Below the pieces are notes generated by a model that was given only the letters and a program-made list of their open reading frames with translations, did no database searches and had not been told where the DNA came from. A stretch of DNA of 64,000 nt from Streptomyces sp. AC1-42W (GTDB lineage Bacteria; Actinomycetota; Actinomycetes; Streptomycetales; Streptomycetaceae), in NCBI RefSeq assembly GCF_003248355.1, contig NZ_QKWY01000002.1, positions 620,001-684,000 of the forward strand. Direction: 5' to 3'. A program made the position numbers and the translations under genes. Of the stretch, positions 50,484-58,191 are shown piece by piece. Every line of letters starts with the position of its first letter. The first letter of the stretch is position 1.

Positions 50484-51238
50484 ACGACACCGCCCTCGTA
50501 GCCGCTCCCGACGACTGGGCCGACCGCTTCTTCGACCCCGGCTTCGAAGCGACCTTCCGCGCCCTCGGCAAGTACGACAGCACCGAAGCCGACCTCGACG
50601 TCCTCTGCGCGAAGGAGTTCATGACCCCGGGCACTCGGGTCCTCGACATCCCCTGCGGCTTCGGCCGGCACACCGGCCCCCTTGCCGTCCGCGGACTCCA
50701 CGTCACCGGCGTCGATGCGTCGCCCCATCAGATCGCCCGCGCCCGCGTTCTTCACCCCGGCGCAGACTTCCACCAGGCCGACATGCGCAACCCGCCGCCC
50801 GGCAAGTTCGATGTCGTCCTCAACCTGTGGACCAGCTTCGGCTACCTCGACACCGACGCCGACGACCTCGCCGCCCTCACCGCCTGGGCAGGCGCCCTCA
50901 AGCCCGGCGGCCACCTCGTCATGGAGCTGACCACCCGCGAGCGCGCCGAGCACGAGAACCGGCACGGCACGGAACCCATCAGCACCAAATCCGTTACGCA
51001 GGGCGGAGTCACCGAGAGCGCCTGGTACGACTGGGAGGCCAAGTACGCCCACGTCACTTACACCCGGCCCGGCTGGGCCGCAACCTGCCGCACCCGCATG
51101 TACTCCCGACCCGAACTCGAAGATCTCCTGCACCAGGCCGGATTCGCCGCCGTCTCCTTCGCCGGGGACTTCACCGGCGGCCCCGTCCGGGCCGAGAACC
51201 GCACCGTCGTCACCGCCATCACCCGGAGCACGCCGTGA
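50480..51238 (+). CDS. Class I SAM-dependent methyltransferase
   Basis: GTG 50480 overlaps the upstream TGA (GTGA). The 252-residue enzyme has RVLDIPCGFGRHTGPLAVRGLHVTGVDASPHQIARAR (motif I and the Asp after beta-2), ADMRNPPPGKFDVVLNLWTSFGYLDT and LKPGGHLVMELTT. Acceptor unknown; the DWEAKYAHVTY region is specific to small-molecule acceptors by appearance. Confidence 0.92.
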   Translation: MNDTALVAAPDDWADRFFDPGFEATFRALGKYDSTEADLDVLCAKEFMTPGTRVLDIPCGFGRHTGPLAVRGLHVTGVDASPHQIARARVLHPGADFHQADMRNPPPGKFDVVLNLWTSFGYLDTDADDLAALTAWAGALKPGGHLVMELTTRERAEHENRHGTEPISTKSVTQGGVTESAWYDWEAKYAHVTYTRPGWAATCRTRMYSRPELEDLLHQAGFAAVSFAGDFTGGPVRAENRTVVTAITRSTP

Positions 51239-52182
51239 TCACCCGCCGAGACGCCAGCAGTATCACCGCCGACGCCGAGAACCAGCTCCTCGCCGCCCGC
51301 GGACTCACCCCCGCCGACCTGATCGCCGCCGGCACCGAGGCCCGCGTCTACGCCCTCGGCCACGACCGAGTCCTCAAGGTCTACGCCGATCCCGACCAGC
51401 TCGGTGCGCTGGGGACCATCGCCGACCTCTACCGGCGCTTCGACCGCACCAGCGTCCCCTTTGCCCTGCCCGATATCCAGAACATCGAGCAGCACGGCCC
51501 CCTGCTGGCCGTCACCGAGACCCGCCTGCCCGGCACCCCCATGGGCGAGGCCCTCGACCTCACCGACCCGACCACCGAACACACCTACCTCGGCGCCGTT
51601 CGCGACTTCACCGGCCTGCGTCTGAGCACCCCACTCGATCGGCGCATGCTCCTCGCCCCCGACCCGGCCCACCGGAACGAGGACTGGAACGCCTTCCTGC
51701 TCCGCCTCCTCCTGCACAAGCTCCCGAAAGTCCTCACCCATCTGCGTCACGACGTCCCGGCCGTCGACAGAACCACCGACCTGCTCACCGCGCGACTCGC
51801 CCGCCCCTACGACGGCCCCGAAGGCGTCATCCACGGCGACCTCTACCCGGACAACATCCTTGTCGCAGACGGCCACATCTCCGGCATCATCGACTTCGGC
51901 ACCTTCACCCTGCTCGGAGACCCGCTCTACGACCTCGCCGGAGCCTGCGCGTACTACCGGATGTACGACGACGACCGCGTCGAGGTTCGAAACCGCCTGC
52001 TGGCCGCCGCCGCCCAAGAACTCCCCGCCGACCGGCGCGACGACCTCGCCGACTACCTGCACACGATCGCCCTGCTCAGCTGCGACCTCTACCCCGAGCA
52101 GGACAAGCACATCCGCGACACCGGCCACTGCCAATGGGCCGCCAACGTGCTCAACACCCCCACCGACTGGAGGGACCGATGA
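51235..52182 (+). CDS. Aminoglycoside phosphotransferase-fold kinase
   Basis: GTG 51235 overlaps the upstream TGA. The 315-residue protein has GTEARVYALGHDRVLKVY (Lys of the N-lobe), VIHGDLYPDNILV (catalytic H-G-D-x-x-x-x-N) and GIIDFGTFTLLGDPLYDLA (D-F-G). APH-fold kinases phosphorylate small molecules (aminoglycosides, choline, homoserine). It could be a biosynthetic kinase or self-resistance enzyme. Confidence 0.9.
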   Translation: MITRRDASSITADAENQLLAARGLTPADLIAAGTEARVYALGHDRVLKVYADPDQLGALGTIADLYRRFDRTSVPFALPDIQNIEQHGPLLAVTETRLPGTPMGEALDLTDPTTEHTYLGAVRDFTGLRLSTPLDRRMLLAPDPAHRNEDWNAFLLRLLLHKLPKVLTHLRHDVPAVDRTTDLLTARLARPYDGPEGVIHGDLYPDNILVADGHISGIIDFGTFTLLGDPLYDLAGACAYYRMYDDDRVEVRNRLLAAAAQELPADRRDDLADYLHTIALLSCDLYPEQDKHIRDTGHCQWAANVLNTPTDWRDR

Positions 52183-52730
52183 CCAGCTTCCTCCCCGAAC
52201 CCGATCCGGAGGCCGGCAACTGGCTCCCGCCCGCAGAGTTCATCGCCACCCTCCCCCGGGCAACCGTGTACGCCTCCCTCTACATCACCGACCAGCACGG
52301 TCGGCCGGTGCTGCTCAACTCCTCGGTCTACAAGCCCGACAAGGGCCAGATCTGGCAGTTCCCCGGCGGCCAGATGGACCCGCATGAGACCCCACGCCAG
52401 GCTGCGATGCGCGAGACCATACAGGAGACCGGCCTGACGCTGCAGTGTGGCCGACTGCTGGCCGTTCACTACCTCCCGCCCGAACCGACCTGGCCCGCGA
52501 ACAAGTTCGGCCTTGTCTTCGACGGCGGCCCACTCAGCCCCGAGCAGCTCGCGGCGATTCGTCTGGACCCTGCCGAGCACAGCGAATGGGACGCCCGCCC
52601 GGTGGAGGACTGGAGCGACGTGCTCAACCCCCGAAGCCTCGACCGCCTCCGCCAGGTCGCCGCTTCCGCCGGCTCCGGCACGACGGCCTACATCGAGCAC
52701 GGCGAATGCGGGTTCGTCGACTACATCTGA
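52179..52730 (+). CDS. NUDIX hydrolase
   Basis: ATG 52179 overlaps the upstream TGA (ATGA). The 183-residue protein has the NUDIX box GGQMDPHETPRQAAMRETIQETGL, which fits G-x5-E-x7-R-E-U-x-E-E-x-G-U except for Q at the first of the two glutamates. It hydrolyses a nucleoside diphosphate linked to X, for instance a sugar. Last gene of the operon. Confidence 0.92.
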   Translation: MTSFLPEPDPEAGNWLPPAEFIATLPRATVYASLYITDQHGRPVLLNSSVYKPDKGQIWQFPGGQMDPHETPRQAAMRETIQETGLTLQCGRLLAVHYLPPEPTWPANKFGLVFDGGPLSPEQLAAIRLDPAEHSEWDARPVEDWSDVLNPRSLDRLRQVAASAGSGTTAYIEHGECGFVDYI

Positions 52731-52840
52731 CGGCCGAGAGACGGAGTTGTCCGAGCGCCTGGCCCCCGGAACGTGGACGGTACGGCGTCGCGCGTCGTAC
52801 GCGTACGCGGGCGGGTGGCGTGGCCCGAATCTTGCGGAGG

Positions 52841-52856
52841 GTGGCCCTTGGGCCAC
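52841..52856. promoter_or_regulatory. GTGGCCC-TT-GGGCCAC palindrome
   Basis: A perfect 7-bp inverted repeat around TT, 110 nt after the NUDIX stop and 35 nt before the MFS start. It may be an operator of the MFS gene or the operon terminator. Confidence 0.4.
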
Positions 52857-52891
52857 TCGTGAGGGAGTGGGGGCGGTCCGATGCTGAAGGA

Positions 52892-54211
52892 GTGAATCCG
52901 ACGATCGAGAGCACCCGCGCCGCCGCCACCGGGCGGCCCAACGCCCCGGACGCGCCCAGCCGTTGGCGTATTCACCGGGCCTGGATCGTCGCCGCCGTCA
53001 CCTTTGTGACGATCATCGGCGGCGCCGCCTTCAACTCGCTGCCCGGCCTGCTCTTCGACCCGCTCCAGGACGACTTCGGCTGGTCGCGCGGGGAGATCGG
53101 GTTCGCCGTCTCCATCGACATGGCGCTGTACGGGCTCACCGCGCCGTTCGCCGCCGCGCTGATGGACCGGTTCGGTATCCGCCGGGTCGTCGCGGTGGCG
53201 CTCACCGCGATCGCGGCCGGGGCGCTGGCCAGCGTGTGGATGACGGCCGCGTGGCAGCTGATGCTCTACTGGGGGGTCCTGGTCGGCCTCGGCACCGGAT
53301 CGATGGCGCTGGCGTTCTCCGCGACCGTCACCGACCGCTGGTTCACCACCCGGCGCGGCCTGGTCACCGGGATTCTGACCGCCGCCGGGGCCTCCGGGCA
53401 GCTGGTCTTCCTGCCGCTGTGCGCGTGGATCGTGGAGGAGCACGGCTGGCGTCCCGCGTCGGTGACCGTGGCGCTCGCGGCCCTGGTCGTCGTCCCGTTC
53501 GTGTGGCTGCTGATGCGCGACCACCCGGCCGACGTGGGGCTCGCCCCGTACGGCGGGGAGTACGTCGAGAAGCCCGCGCCCGCGCGCGGCGCGGCCGGCC
53601 GGGCCGTACGGGTCCTGTTCGACGCGGCGCGCGGCGGACCGTTCTGGCTGCTGGCCGGGTCCTTCGCGATCTGCGGCGCCTCCACCAACGGCCTCATCCG
53701 TACGCACTTCGTGCCCTCGGCGCACGACCACCACATGCCCGCCACCGTCGCGGCCTCGCTCCTCGCGGTCATCGGGATCTTCGACATCATCGGCACGGTC
53801 TTCTCCGGCTGGCTCACCGACCGCTTCGACGCCCGTCGGCTGCTGGCGGTCTACTACGCGCTGCGCGGCGTCTCGCTGCTGTTCCTGCCGATCCTGATGC
53901 AGGCCACCGTCGAGCCCCCGATGGTCTTCTTCATCGTCTTCTACGGCCTGGACTGGGTCGCCACCGTCCCGCCCACCCTGGCCCTGTGCCGGGAGCAGTA
54001 CGGCGAGGACAGCGCGGTCGTCTTCGGCTGGGTGCTGGCCTCGCACCAGGTGGGCGCCGCGCTGGTGGCCTTCCTGGGCGGCGTGGCGCGGGACGTCTTC
54101 GGGACGTACGACGTCGTCTGGTACGCGGCCGGCGCGCTGTGCGCGGTCGCCGCGCTGATGGCCCTGGTCATCCGCCACCCCCGCCCGCAGGCCGCCGCCG
54201 CGCGCGAGTGA
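52892..54211 (+). CDS. MFS transporter (OxlT/oxalate-formate antiporter-like)
   Basis: The 439-residue protein has 12 helices and MFS motifs LMDRFGIRRVV (motif A) and GSMALAFSATVTDRWFTTRRGLVTG, the OFA-family pattern (W-F/W-x-x-R-R-G-L-x-x-G). GTG 52892 with AAGGAG touching it, which is too close to act as its own ribosome site. GATGCT lies 6 nt upstream, so the mRNA may be leaderless. ATG-CTG-AAG-GAG-TGA precedes it as a possible mini-ORF. Confidence 0.85.
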   Translation: MNPTIESTRAAATGRPNAPDAPSRWRIHRAWIVAAVTFVTIIGGAAFNSLPGLLFDPLQDDFGWSRGEIGFAVSIDMALYGLTAPFAAALMDRFGIRRVVAVALTAIAAGALASVWMTAAWQLMLYWGVLVGLGTGSMALAFSATVTDRWFTTRRGLVTGILTAAGASGQLVFLPLCAWIVEEHGWRPASVTVALAALVVVPFVWLLMRDHPADVGLAPYGGEYVEKPAPARGAAGRAVRVLFDAARGGPFWLLAGSFAICGASTNGLIRTHFVPSAHDHHMPATVAASLLAVIGIFDIIGTVFSGWLTDRFDARRLLAVYYALRGVSLLFLPILMQATVEPPMVFFIVFYGLDWVATVPPTLALCREQYGEDSAVVFGWVLASHQVGAALVAFLGGVARDVFGTYDVVWYAAGALCAVAALMALVIRHPRPQAAAARE

Positions 54212-54233
54212 GAACGCGTGCGAGGGGGCTCGC

Positions 54234-55157
54234 ATGACGAAGAACACCGCGGGGGACGCGCGCGAGCCGTCCGTCTGGTCGGGGCGCTCGATCGTCGCCG
54301 GGGCCGCCGCGCTGTTCGTGGGAACCGCCCTCGCCGCAGAGGTGGCCGGCTTCGCCCAGCTTGCCGCCGAGACGCCCGCGCCGCCGGACGGGTTCGGCGG
54401 GATGCTGCTCGTCCTGCCGTTCCTGTCCTGCTTCGGGGTGCCGTTCGCGTTGCTGGCGAGCCTGCTGGTGGTGCTGCCCGTGGTGTGGGCGGCCCGCCGG
54501 GTGGGCGACCGGGCGGCCGGGCGGGACGCCTGGTGGTGGGTGCCCGCCGTCGCCGTGCTCCCCGCGGTCCTGGTCACGGCCGCCGCCGGCCTCGCCCCGC
54601 GTCCGGGCCCCGGCGACCTGGCGCTGGTCTGGCTGACGGCCCAGTCGCTGCTCACCGGCGCCGCCCTCTGCGCGCGCGACGCCGCACTGCACGGCGGCCG
54701 GCTTCTGCGCGTCCTGGGGTACGGAGGGCCGGCCGCGACGGCCGTCTTCGGCGTCGGCGCCCTCGCGTACGGGACCGGGCTGGTCACCGAGTACAGCCCG
54801 CCGAAGGCGACCGCCGCCCAGCTCGCCGGAACCTGGCGCGACGGACACGGCGGCACGCTGTGGCTGTCCGCAGACGGCACCGCCCGCGCCGAACGGCTGA
54901 CGGACCACGACGCCGCGTACGAGGACCACGAGGACCACGCGGACACCGGCTCCGACCGCTACCGCTGCACGGGAACCGGCCGGTGGACGTACGAGCCCGG
55001 CGACTCGAACACCTGGGACCAGCGCCTGGAACTGACCGTCGGGGAGTGTGCGTTCAACGCCGACGCGTGGTCGATCGGCGGTACTCCGGGCCACCTGAAG
55101 CTCCTTCAGGAGTACGGGGACATCGACGACCCCCACTGGTACACCCTCACCCGCTGA
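54234..55157 (+). CDS. Membrane protein, hypothetical
   Basis: ATG 54234, GAGGGGG 6 nt upstream, 22 nt after the MFS stop. The 307-residue protein has about five to six hydrophobic segments in its first ~190 residues and an extracytoplasmic-looking domain (~200-307; LAGTWRDGHGGTLWLSADGTARAERL, two cysteines RC and EC). Probably cotranscribed with the MFS gene. Unknown function. Confidence 0.75.
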   Translation: MTKNTAGDAREPSVWSGRSIVAGAAALFVGTALAAEVAGFAQLAAETPAPPDGFGGMLLVLPFLSCFGVPFALLASLLVVLPVVWAARRVGDRAAGRDAWWWVPAVAVLPAVLVTAAAGLAPRPGPGDLALVWLTAQSLLTGAALCARDAALHGGRLLRVLGYGGPAATAVFGVGALAYGTGLVTEYSPPKATAAQLAGTWRDGHGGTLWLSADGTARAERLTDHDAAYEDHEDHADTGSDRYRCTGTGRWTYEPGDSNTWDQRLELTVGECAFNADAWSIGGTPGHLKLLQEYGDIDDPHWYTLTR

Positions 55158-55160
55158 CGG

Positions 55161-56339
55161 TCAGCGGCCGGACCGGGCCGAGCGCCGGGCTATCCGCTTC
55201 GCGATCTTCCGCGCGTCCCGGGCCAGTTCGCGCAGCATGCCGCTGATCGGGTTGGTGAAGCCGGTGAAGTAGAGGCCGGGGGCCTGCTTCGGGGCGCGGG
55301 TGCCGCGCACCCGCGGGCGGCCCCGCTCGTCCAGCACCCCGAGGTGGCCGACCAGCGGTTCGAGGCCCCGCAGATAGCCGGTCGCCGCGATCACGACGTC
55401 CGGGGTGGCGCGCGTGCCGTCCGCCAGGACCACCGCGTCCCCGTCGAACGACTCGACGGCCGCCACCGGTTCGACCCGGCCGCGCTTCACGGCGTCCACC
55501 AGGCCGACGTCCAGGACCGGCACCGCGCCCTGCCTGATCCGCGCGTGCAGGGCCGTGTCCGGCCGGGGCAGGCCGTACGCCGACAGGTCGGGCGTGGCGA
55601 CCCGGGCCATCAGACGCCCGGCCCGGTTCACCAGGAACGCGGGCATCCGGCGTATCAGGATGCCGTTGGCCTGCGAGGGCCAGCCCAGCGTGGAGCGCCG
55701 TACGACGAACGGCGCGGTGCGCACCGCGAGCCGTACCCGCTCCGCCCCGCCCTCCACCAGATCGACGGCGATCTCCGCACCCGTGTTGCCGACGCCGACG
55801 ACCAGCACGTCGCGCCCGGCGTACGGGGCGGGGGAGCGGTACTGCGCGGCGTGCAGCAGCTCGCCGGTGAACTTCTCGCGGCCCGGCCAGTCCGGCAGCT
55901 TCGGGGTGTGGTTGAACCCGGTGGCCACGACGACGGCCCGGCCGGTCAGCTCACGGCCGCCGCTCGCGCTCAGCCGCCACCCGCTGCCGTCCGCCGCCGG
56001 GTCCACGCGGGAGACCTCGACGCCGGTCACGACCTCCAGCTCATGGTGCTCGGCGTACTTCTCCAGGTAGCGCACCACGTTGTCGCGGGCGACCCAGCGG
56101 CCGAACTTCCTGGGCATCGGGAGGCCGGGGAGCGCGGACCAGCGCCGGGTGGTGTGCAGGCGCAGCCGGTCGTAGTGGTTGCGCCAGGACGCGCCGACGT
56201 CCCCGGACTTCTCCAGCACGACGGCCCGGACGCCCCGCGCGCGCAGGGCGGCGGCGGTGGCCAGTCCGCCGGGGCCGCCGCCGATGACGTAGACGGGGCG
56301 GTCCTCGGTGAGGTCGGTGGGGGTTGCGCTGTCGGCCAT
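55161..56339 (-). CDS. Flavin-containing monooxygenase-like NAD(P)/FAD oxidoreductase
   Basis: The 392-residue protein has GGGPGGLATAAALRARG (FAD), GFNHTPKLPDWPG (FMO-like fingerprint region), GVGNTGAEIAVDLVEGG (NADPH Rossmann) and VIAATGY near the C-terminus. It most resembles YUCCA/CzcO-type monooxygenases. Substrate unknown. ATG 56339; it is convergent with the plus-strand membrane protein gene, 3 nt away. Confidence 0.9.
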   Translation of the reverse strand: MADSATPTDLTEDRPVYVIGGGPGGLATAAALRARGVRAVVLEKSGDVGASWRNHYDRLRLHTTRRWSALPGLPMPRKFGRWVARDNVVRYLEKYAEHHELEVVTGVEVSRVDPAADGSGWRLSASGGRELTGRAVVVATGFNHTPKLPDWPGREKFTGELLHAAQYRSPAPYAGRDVLVVGVGNTGAEIAVDLVEGGAERVRLAVRTAPFVVRRSTLGWPSQANGILIRRMPAFLVNRAGRLMARVATPDLSAYGLPRPDTALHARIRQGAVPVLDVGLVDAVKRGRVEPVAAVESFDGDAVVLADGTRATPDVVIAATGYLRGLEPLVGHLGVLDERGRPRVRGTRAPKQAPGLYFTGFTNPISGMLRELARDARKIAKRIARRSARSGR

Positions 56340-56544
56340 GCTTCGGAGCGTAATCGCGTGACTCCTTGATGGGTATCGGTCAAGACCTGAATCGGTTGCG
56401 AATTGGTCACGCCGGGCGGCGGGCGCGGTACGTGCGGACCGGACCGGGGCGGTACGTACGTGTGGCAGGGGTCACCCCGCCGCCCGGCGCGGCCGGTGGC
56501 ACGCTGGGAGCTCCTGATCCGTACGGCCGCGAGGGACGCATCCG

Positions 56545-56720
56545 GTCAACTACCCGGCTCTGAAGGGCCGGGCTTGGAGGTAGAGCCCGACTGGCTGCCG
56601 GGTGGACTCCTCCGTCCAGCACCCTATGAGGGTGCGGGGGCGTGTGACTCCGCCCCGCTTCGCCACAACTCCAGCGCTCGCGCGCGGACGTTGCGGGAGG
56701 CATTGCGGTCGGCGTGATCA
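56545..56720 (-). ncRNA. Predicted omega RNA of TnpB
   Basis: In IS200/IS605 elements the guide (omega) RNA overlaps the tnpB 3' end and ends at the element boundary. The minus-strand sequence here has the two hairpins and ends at ...GGGTAGTTGAC. The guide would be the flanking DNA beyond ~56545. Its 5' limit is not defined by sequence. Confidence 0.45.
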
Positions 56721-57790
56721 ACGAATCCGCACGACCGGCACGCGAACCGTCCCTGAGAGACACGGTTCAGCTTGTCCGTGTACCCGCACTCCGCGCACAT
56801 GCGGGAGGTGTGGGCGGGGTCGACGAACAGCACGGGTACCCCGGCGCGACGCGCCTTGTACTCGACAAACTGTCCGAGCTGGGCGAAGGCCCAGGAGTGC
56901 AGCGCGACCCGTTGGGGCTTTCTCAGCCGTACCCGTTGGCGGATACCGGCAAGGTCTTCCATGCCGATCCCGCGCCCGGTGCGTTCGGCCTCGGTCACGA
57001 TGCGCTTGGCGATGATGTGGTTGGCCTCGGTCGCCTTGCGCCGCTCCTTGCGGCACTGCCGCTTGAGGACCCGCTTGGCTGACTTGGTGCCTTTCTTCTG
57101 GAGCTTGGCCCGCAGGGCGAGCTGACGCTTGCGGTAGCGGTTCAGCTCACGTCCGGCGTGGATCTTCCCGTCGGATGTGGTGGCGATGTTGACGATGCCG
57201 AGGTCCACACCGAGGAAGTCGGTCGGCTCGTACCGCTCGGCCTCGGGAATCTCGCACGTGGCGATGAGGAACCACATGCCGTCGCGGTGGACAAGATCGG
57301 ACTCACCCTTGCGGTGCTCGGCCAGGAGCTTGCGGGCCTGCCCGGAACAGGCGAACCGCACCCCGCGCACGCGCCCGGACGTGGTCCAGATGGACACGGT
57401 CTGCTCGTCCACCTGCCAGGACAGACACCGGTCGTCGTACGGCTGCGCGGCACCGGGCCGGAAGACGACCTGCTTCGATTCGGCCCCGGCCCGGCGCTTC
57501 GACCCCGGCTTGCCGAGATTCCCCGCCCGGATGTTCGCCCGCAGGGCACTGTAGGCATCGGCGACCTTCCGCAGCACGTGCAGCGCGGGCTGAGCCGACA
57601 GGCCCCGGTCTTTCAAGTCGCGGTAGGCAAAGCCCTGCAACGCCTTACGCGAGGTCTCGCCCCGCCGGTGCGCCTCACCGGAAAGCCAGTTCGCCGCATC
57701 GTTCGCCGTGCGCAGGGTCACCTCAAGCGCCGACGCCACCTCCGGCGACGGTATGAGCCTGACCTGCACCACGACCTTCACGCGGATCAC
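56624..57790 (-). CDS. tnpB: TnpB, RNA-guided nuclease of an IS200/IS605 element
   Basis: The 388-residue protein is complete. The RuvC residues are intact: D196 in GVDLGIVNIATTS, E278 in GMEDLAG and D361 in DHADRNASRN. The zinc ribbon has C332/C335 (CAECG) and C351/C354 (CRSCG). GTG start 57790 is divergent from tnpA. Confidence 0.95.
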   Translation of the reverse strand: MIRVKVVVQVRLIPSPEVASALEVTLRTANDAANWLSGEAHRRGETSRKALQGFAYRDLKDRGLSAQPALHVLRKVADAYSALRANIRAGNLGKPGSKRRAGAESKQVVFRPGAAQPYDDRCLSWQVDEQTVSIWTTSGRVRGVRFACSGQARKLLAEHRKGESDLVHRDGMWFLIATCEIPEAERYEPTDFLGVDLGIVNIATTSDGKIHAGRELNRYRKRQLALRAKLQKKGTKSAKRVLKRQCRKERRKATEANHIIAKRIVTEAERTGRGIGMEDLAGIRQRVRLRKPQRVALHSWAFAQLGQFVEYKARRAGVPVLFVDPAHTSRMCAECGYTDKLNRVSQGRFACRSCGFVDHADRNASRNVRARALELWRSGAESHAPAPS

Positions 57791-57805
57791 CGTAGCAGCG
57801 TGTCT

Positions 57806-58153
57806 ATGTCACCGAGATGGGAATCAGACCCGGACATCCGCAAGGGTCGTAGTGTTGTCCACACCCTCCACGTGCATCTGGTCTTCGTCCCGAAGTACCG
57901 GCGCGGTGTCTTCACCGACGAGATCCTGGCCAGGTGCGAAGAGATCATGCGGGAGGTGTGCGCCAAGGCGAACGCCGAGCTGCGCGAGTTCAACGGGGAA
58001 CGCGACCACGTGCACCTGCTGATCCACTACCTGCCGCAGGTCAGGTTGTCCGCCCTGGTCGGCTCCCTCAAGGGCGTCTCCGCGCACTACCTGCGCAAGG
58101 AGTATGCCGACCACATCCGAAAGCATCTGTGGGGCGAGCACTTCTGGTCCCCG
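57806..58153 (+). pseudogene. tnpA: Truncated IS200-like TnpA (Y1 transposase)
   Basis: ATG 57806; 116 residues of the HUH transposase survive: TLHVHLVFVPKYRRGVFTDEIL and the DHVHLL metal pair (H68/H70) are intact. Homology ends at HLWGEHFWSP; the last helix with the catalytic Tyr is lost. The frame continues by chance to 58285 in the ATPase gene. It is therefore non-functional unless helped in trans. Confidence 0.88.
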
Positions 58154-58191
58154 CCTCACCGTCCGCCCCCTCTGAACCTCACCGTCCGCCG
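58154..58191. repeat. 14-bp direct repeat at the IS / ATPase boundary
   Basis: CCTCACCGTCCGCC occurs at 58154-58167 and 58178-58191. The second copy covers the stop codon and last codons of the ATPase gene; the first is where TnpA homology ends. It marks the deletion or insertion junction. Confidence 0.8.

Larger units (their letters stand above)
56545..58153. mobile_element. IS200/IS605-family element, truncated at the tnpA end
   Basis: Divergent tnpA and tnpB lie 15 bp apart. The tnpB-side end has hairpins CCCGGC/GCCGGG (56553-56558 with 56567-56572) and GCACCCT/AGGGTGC (56619-56635), and terminates at a GTTGAC-like sequence (GTCAAC on the + strand, 56545-56550). The other end, with the C-terminus of TnpA, is missing. 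Confidence 0.75.
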
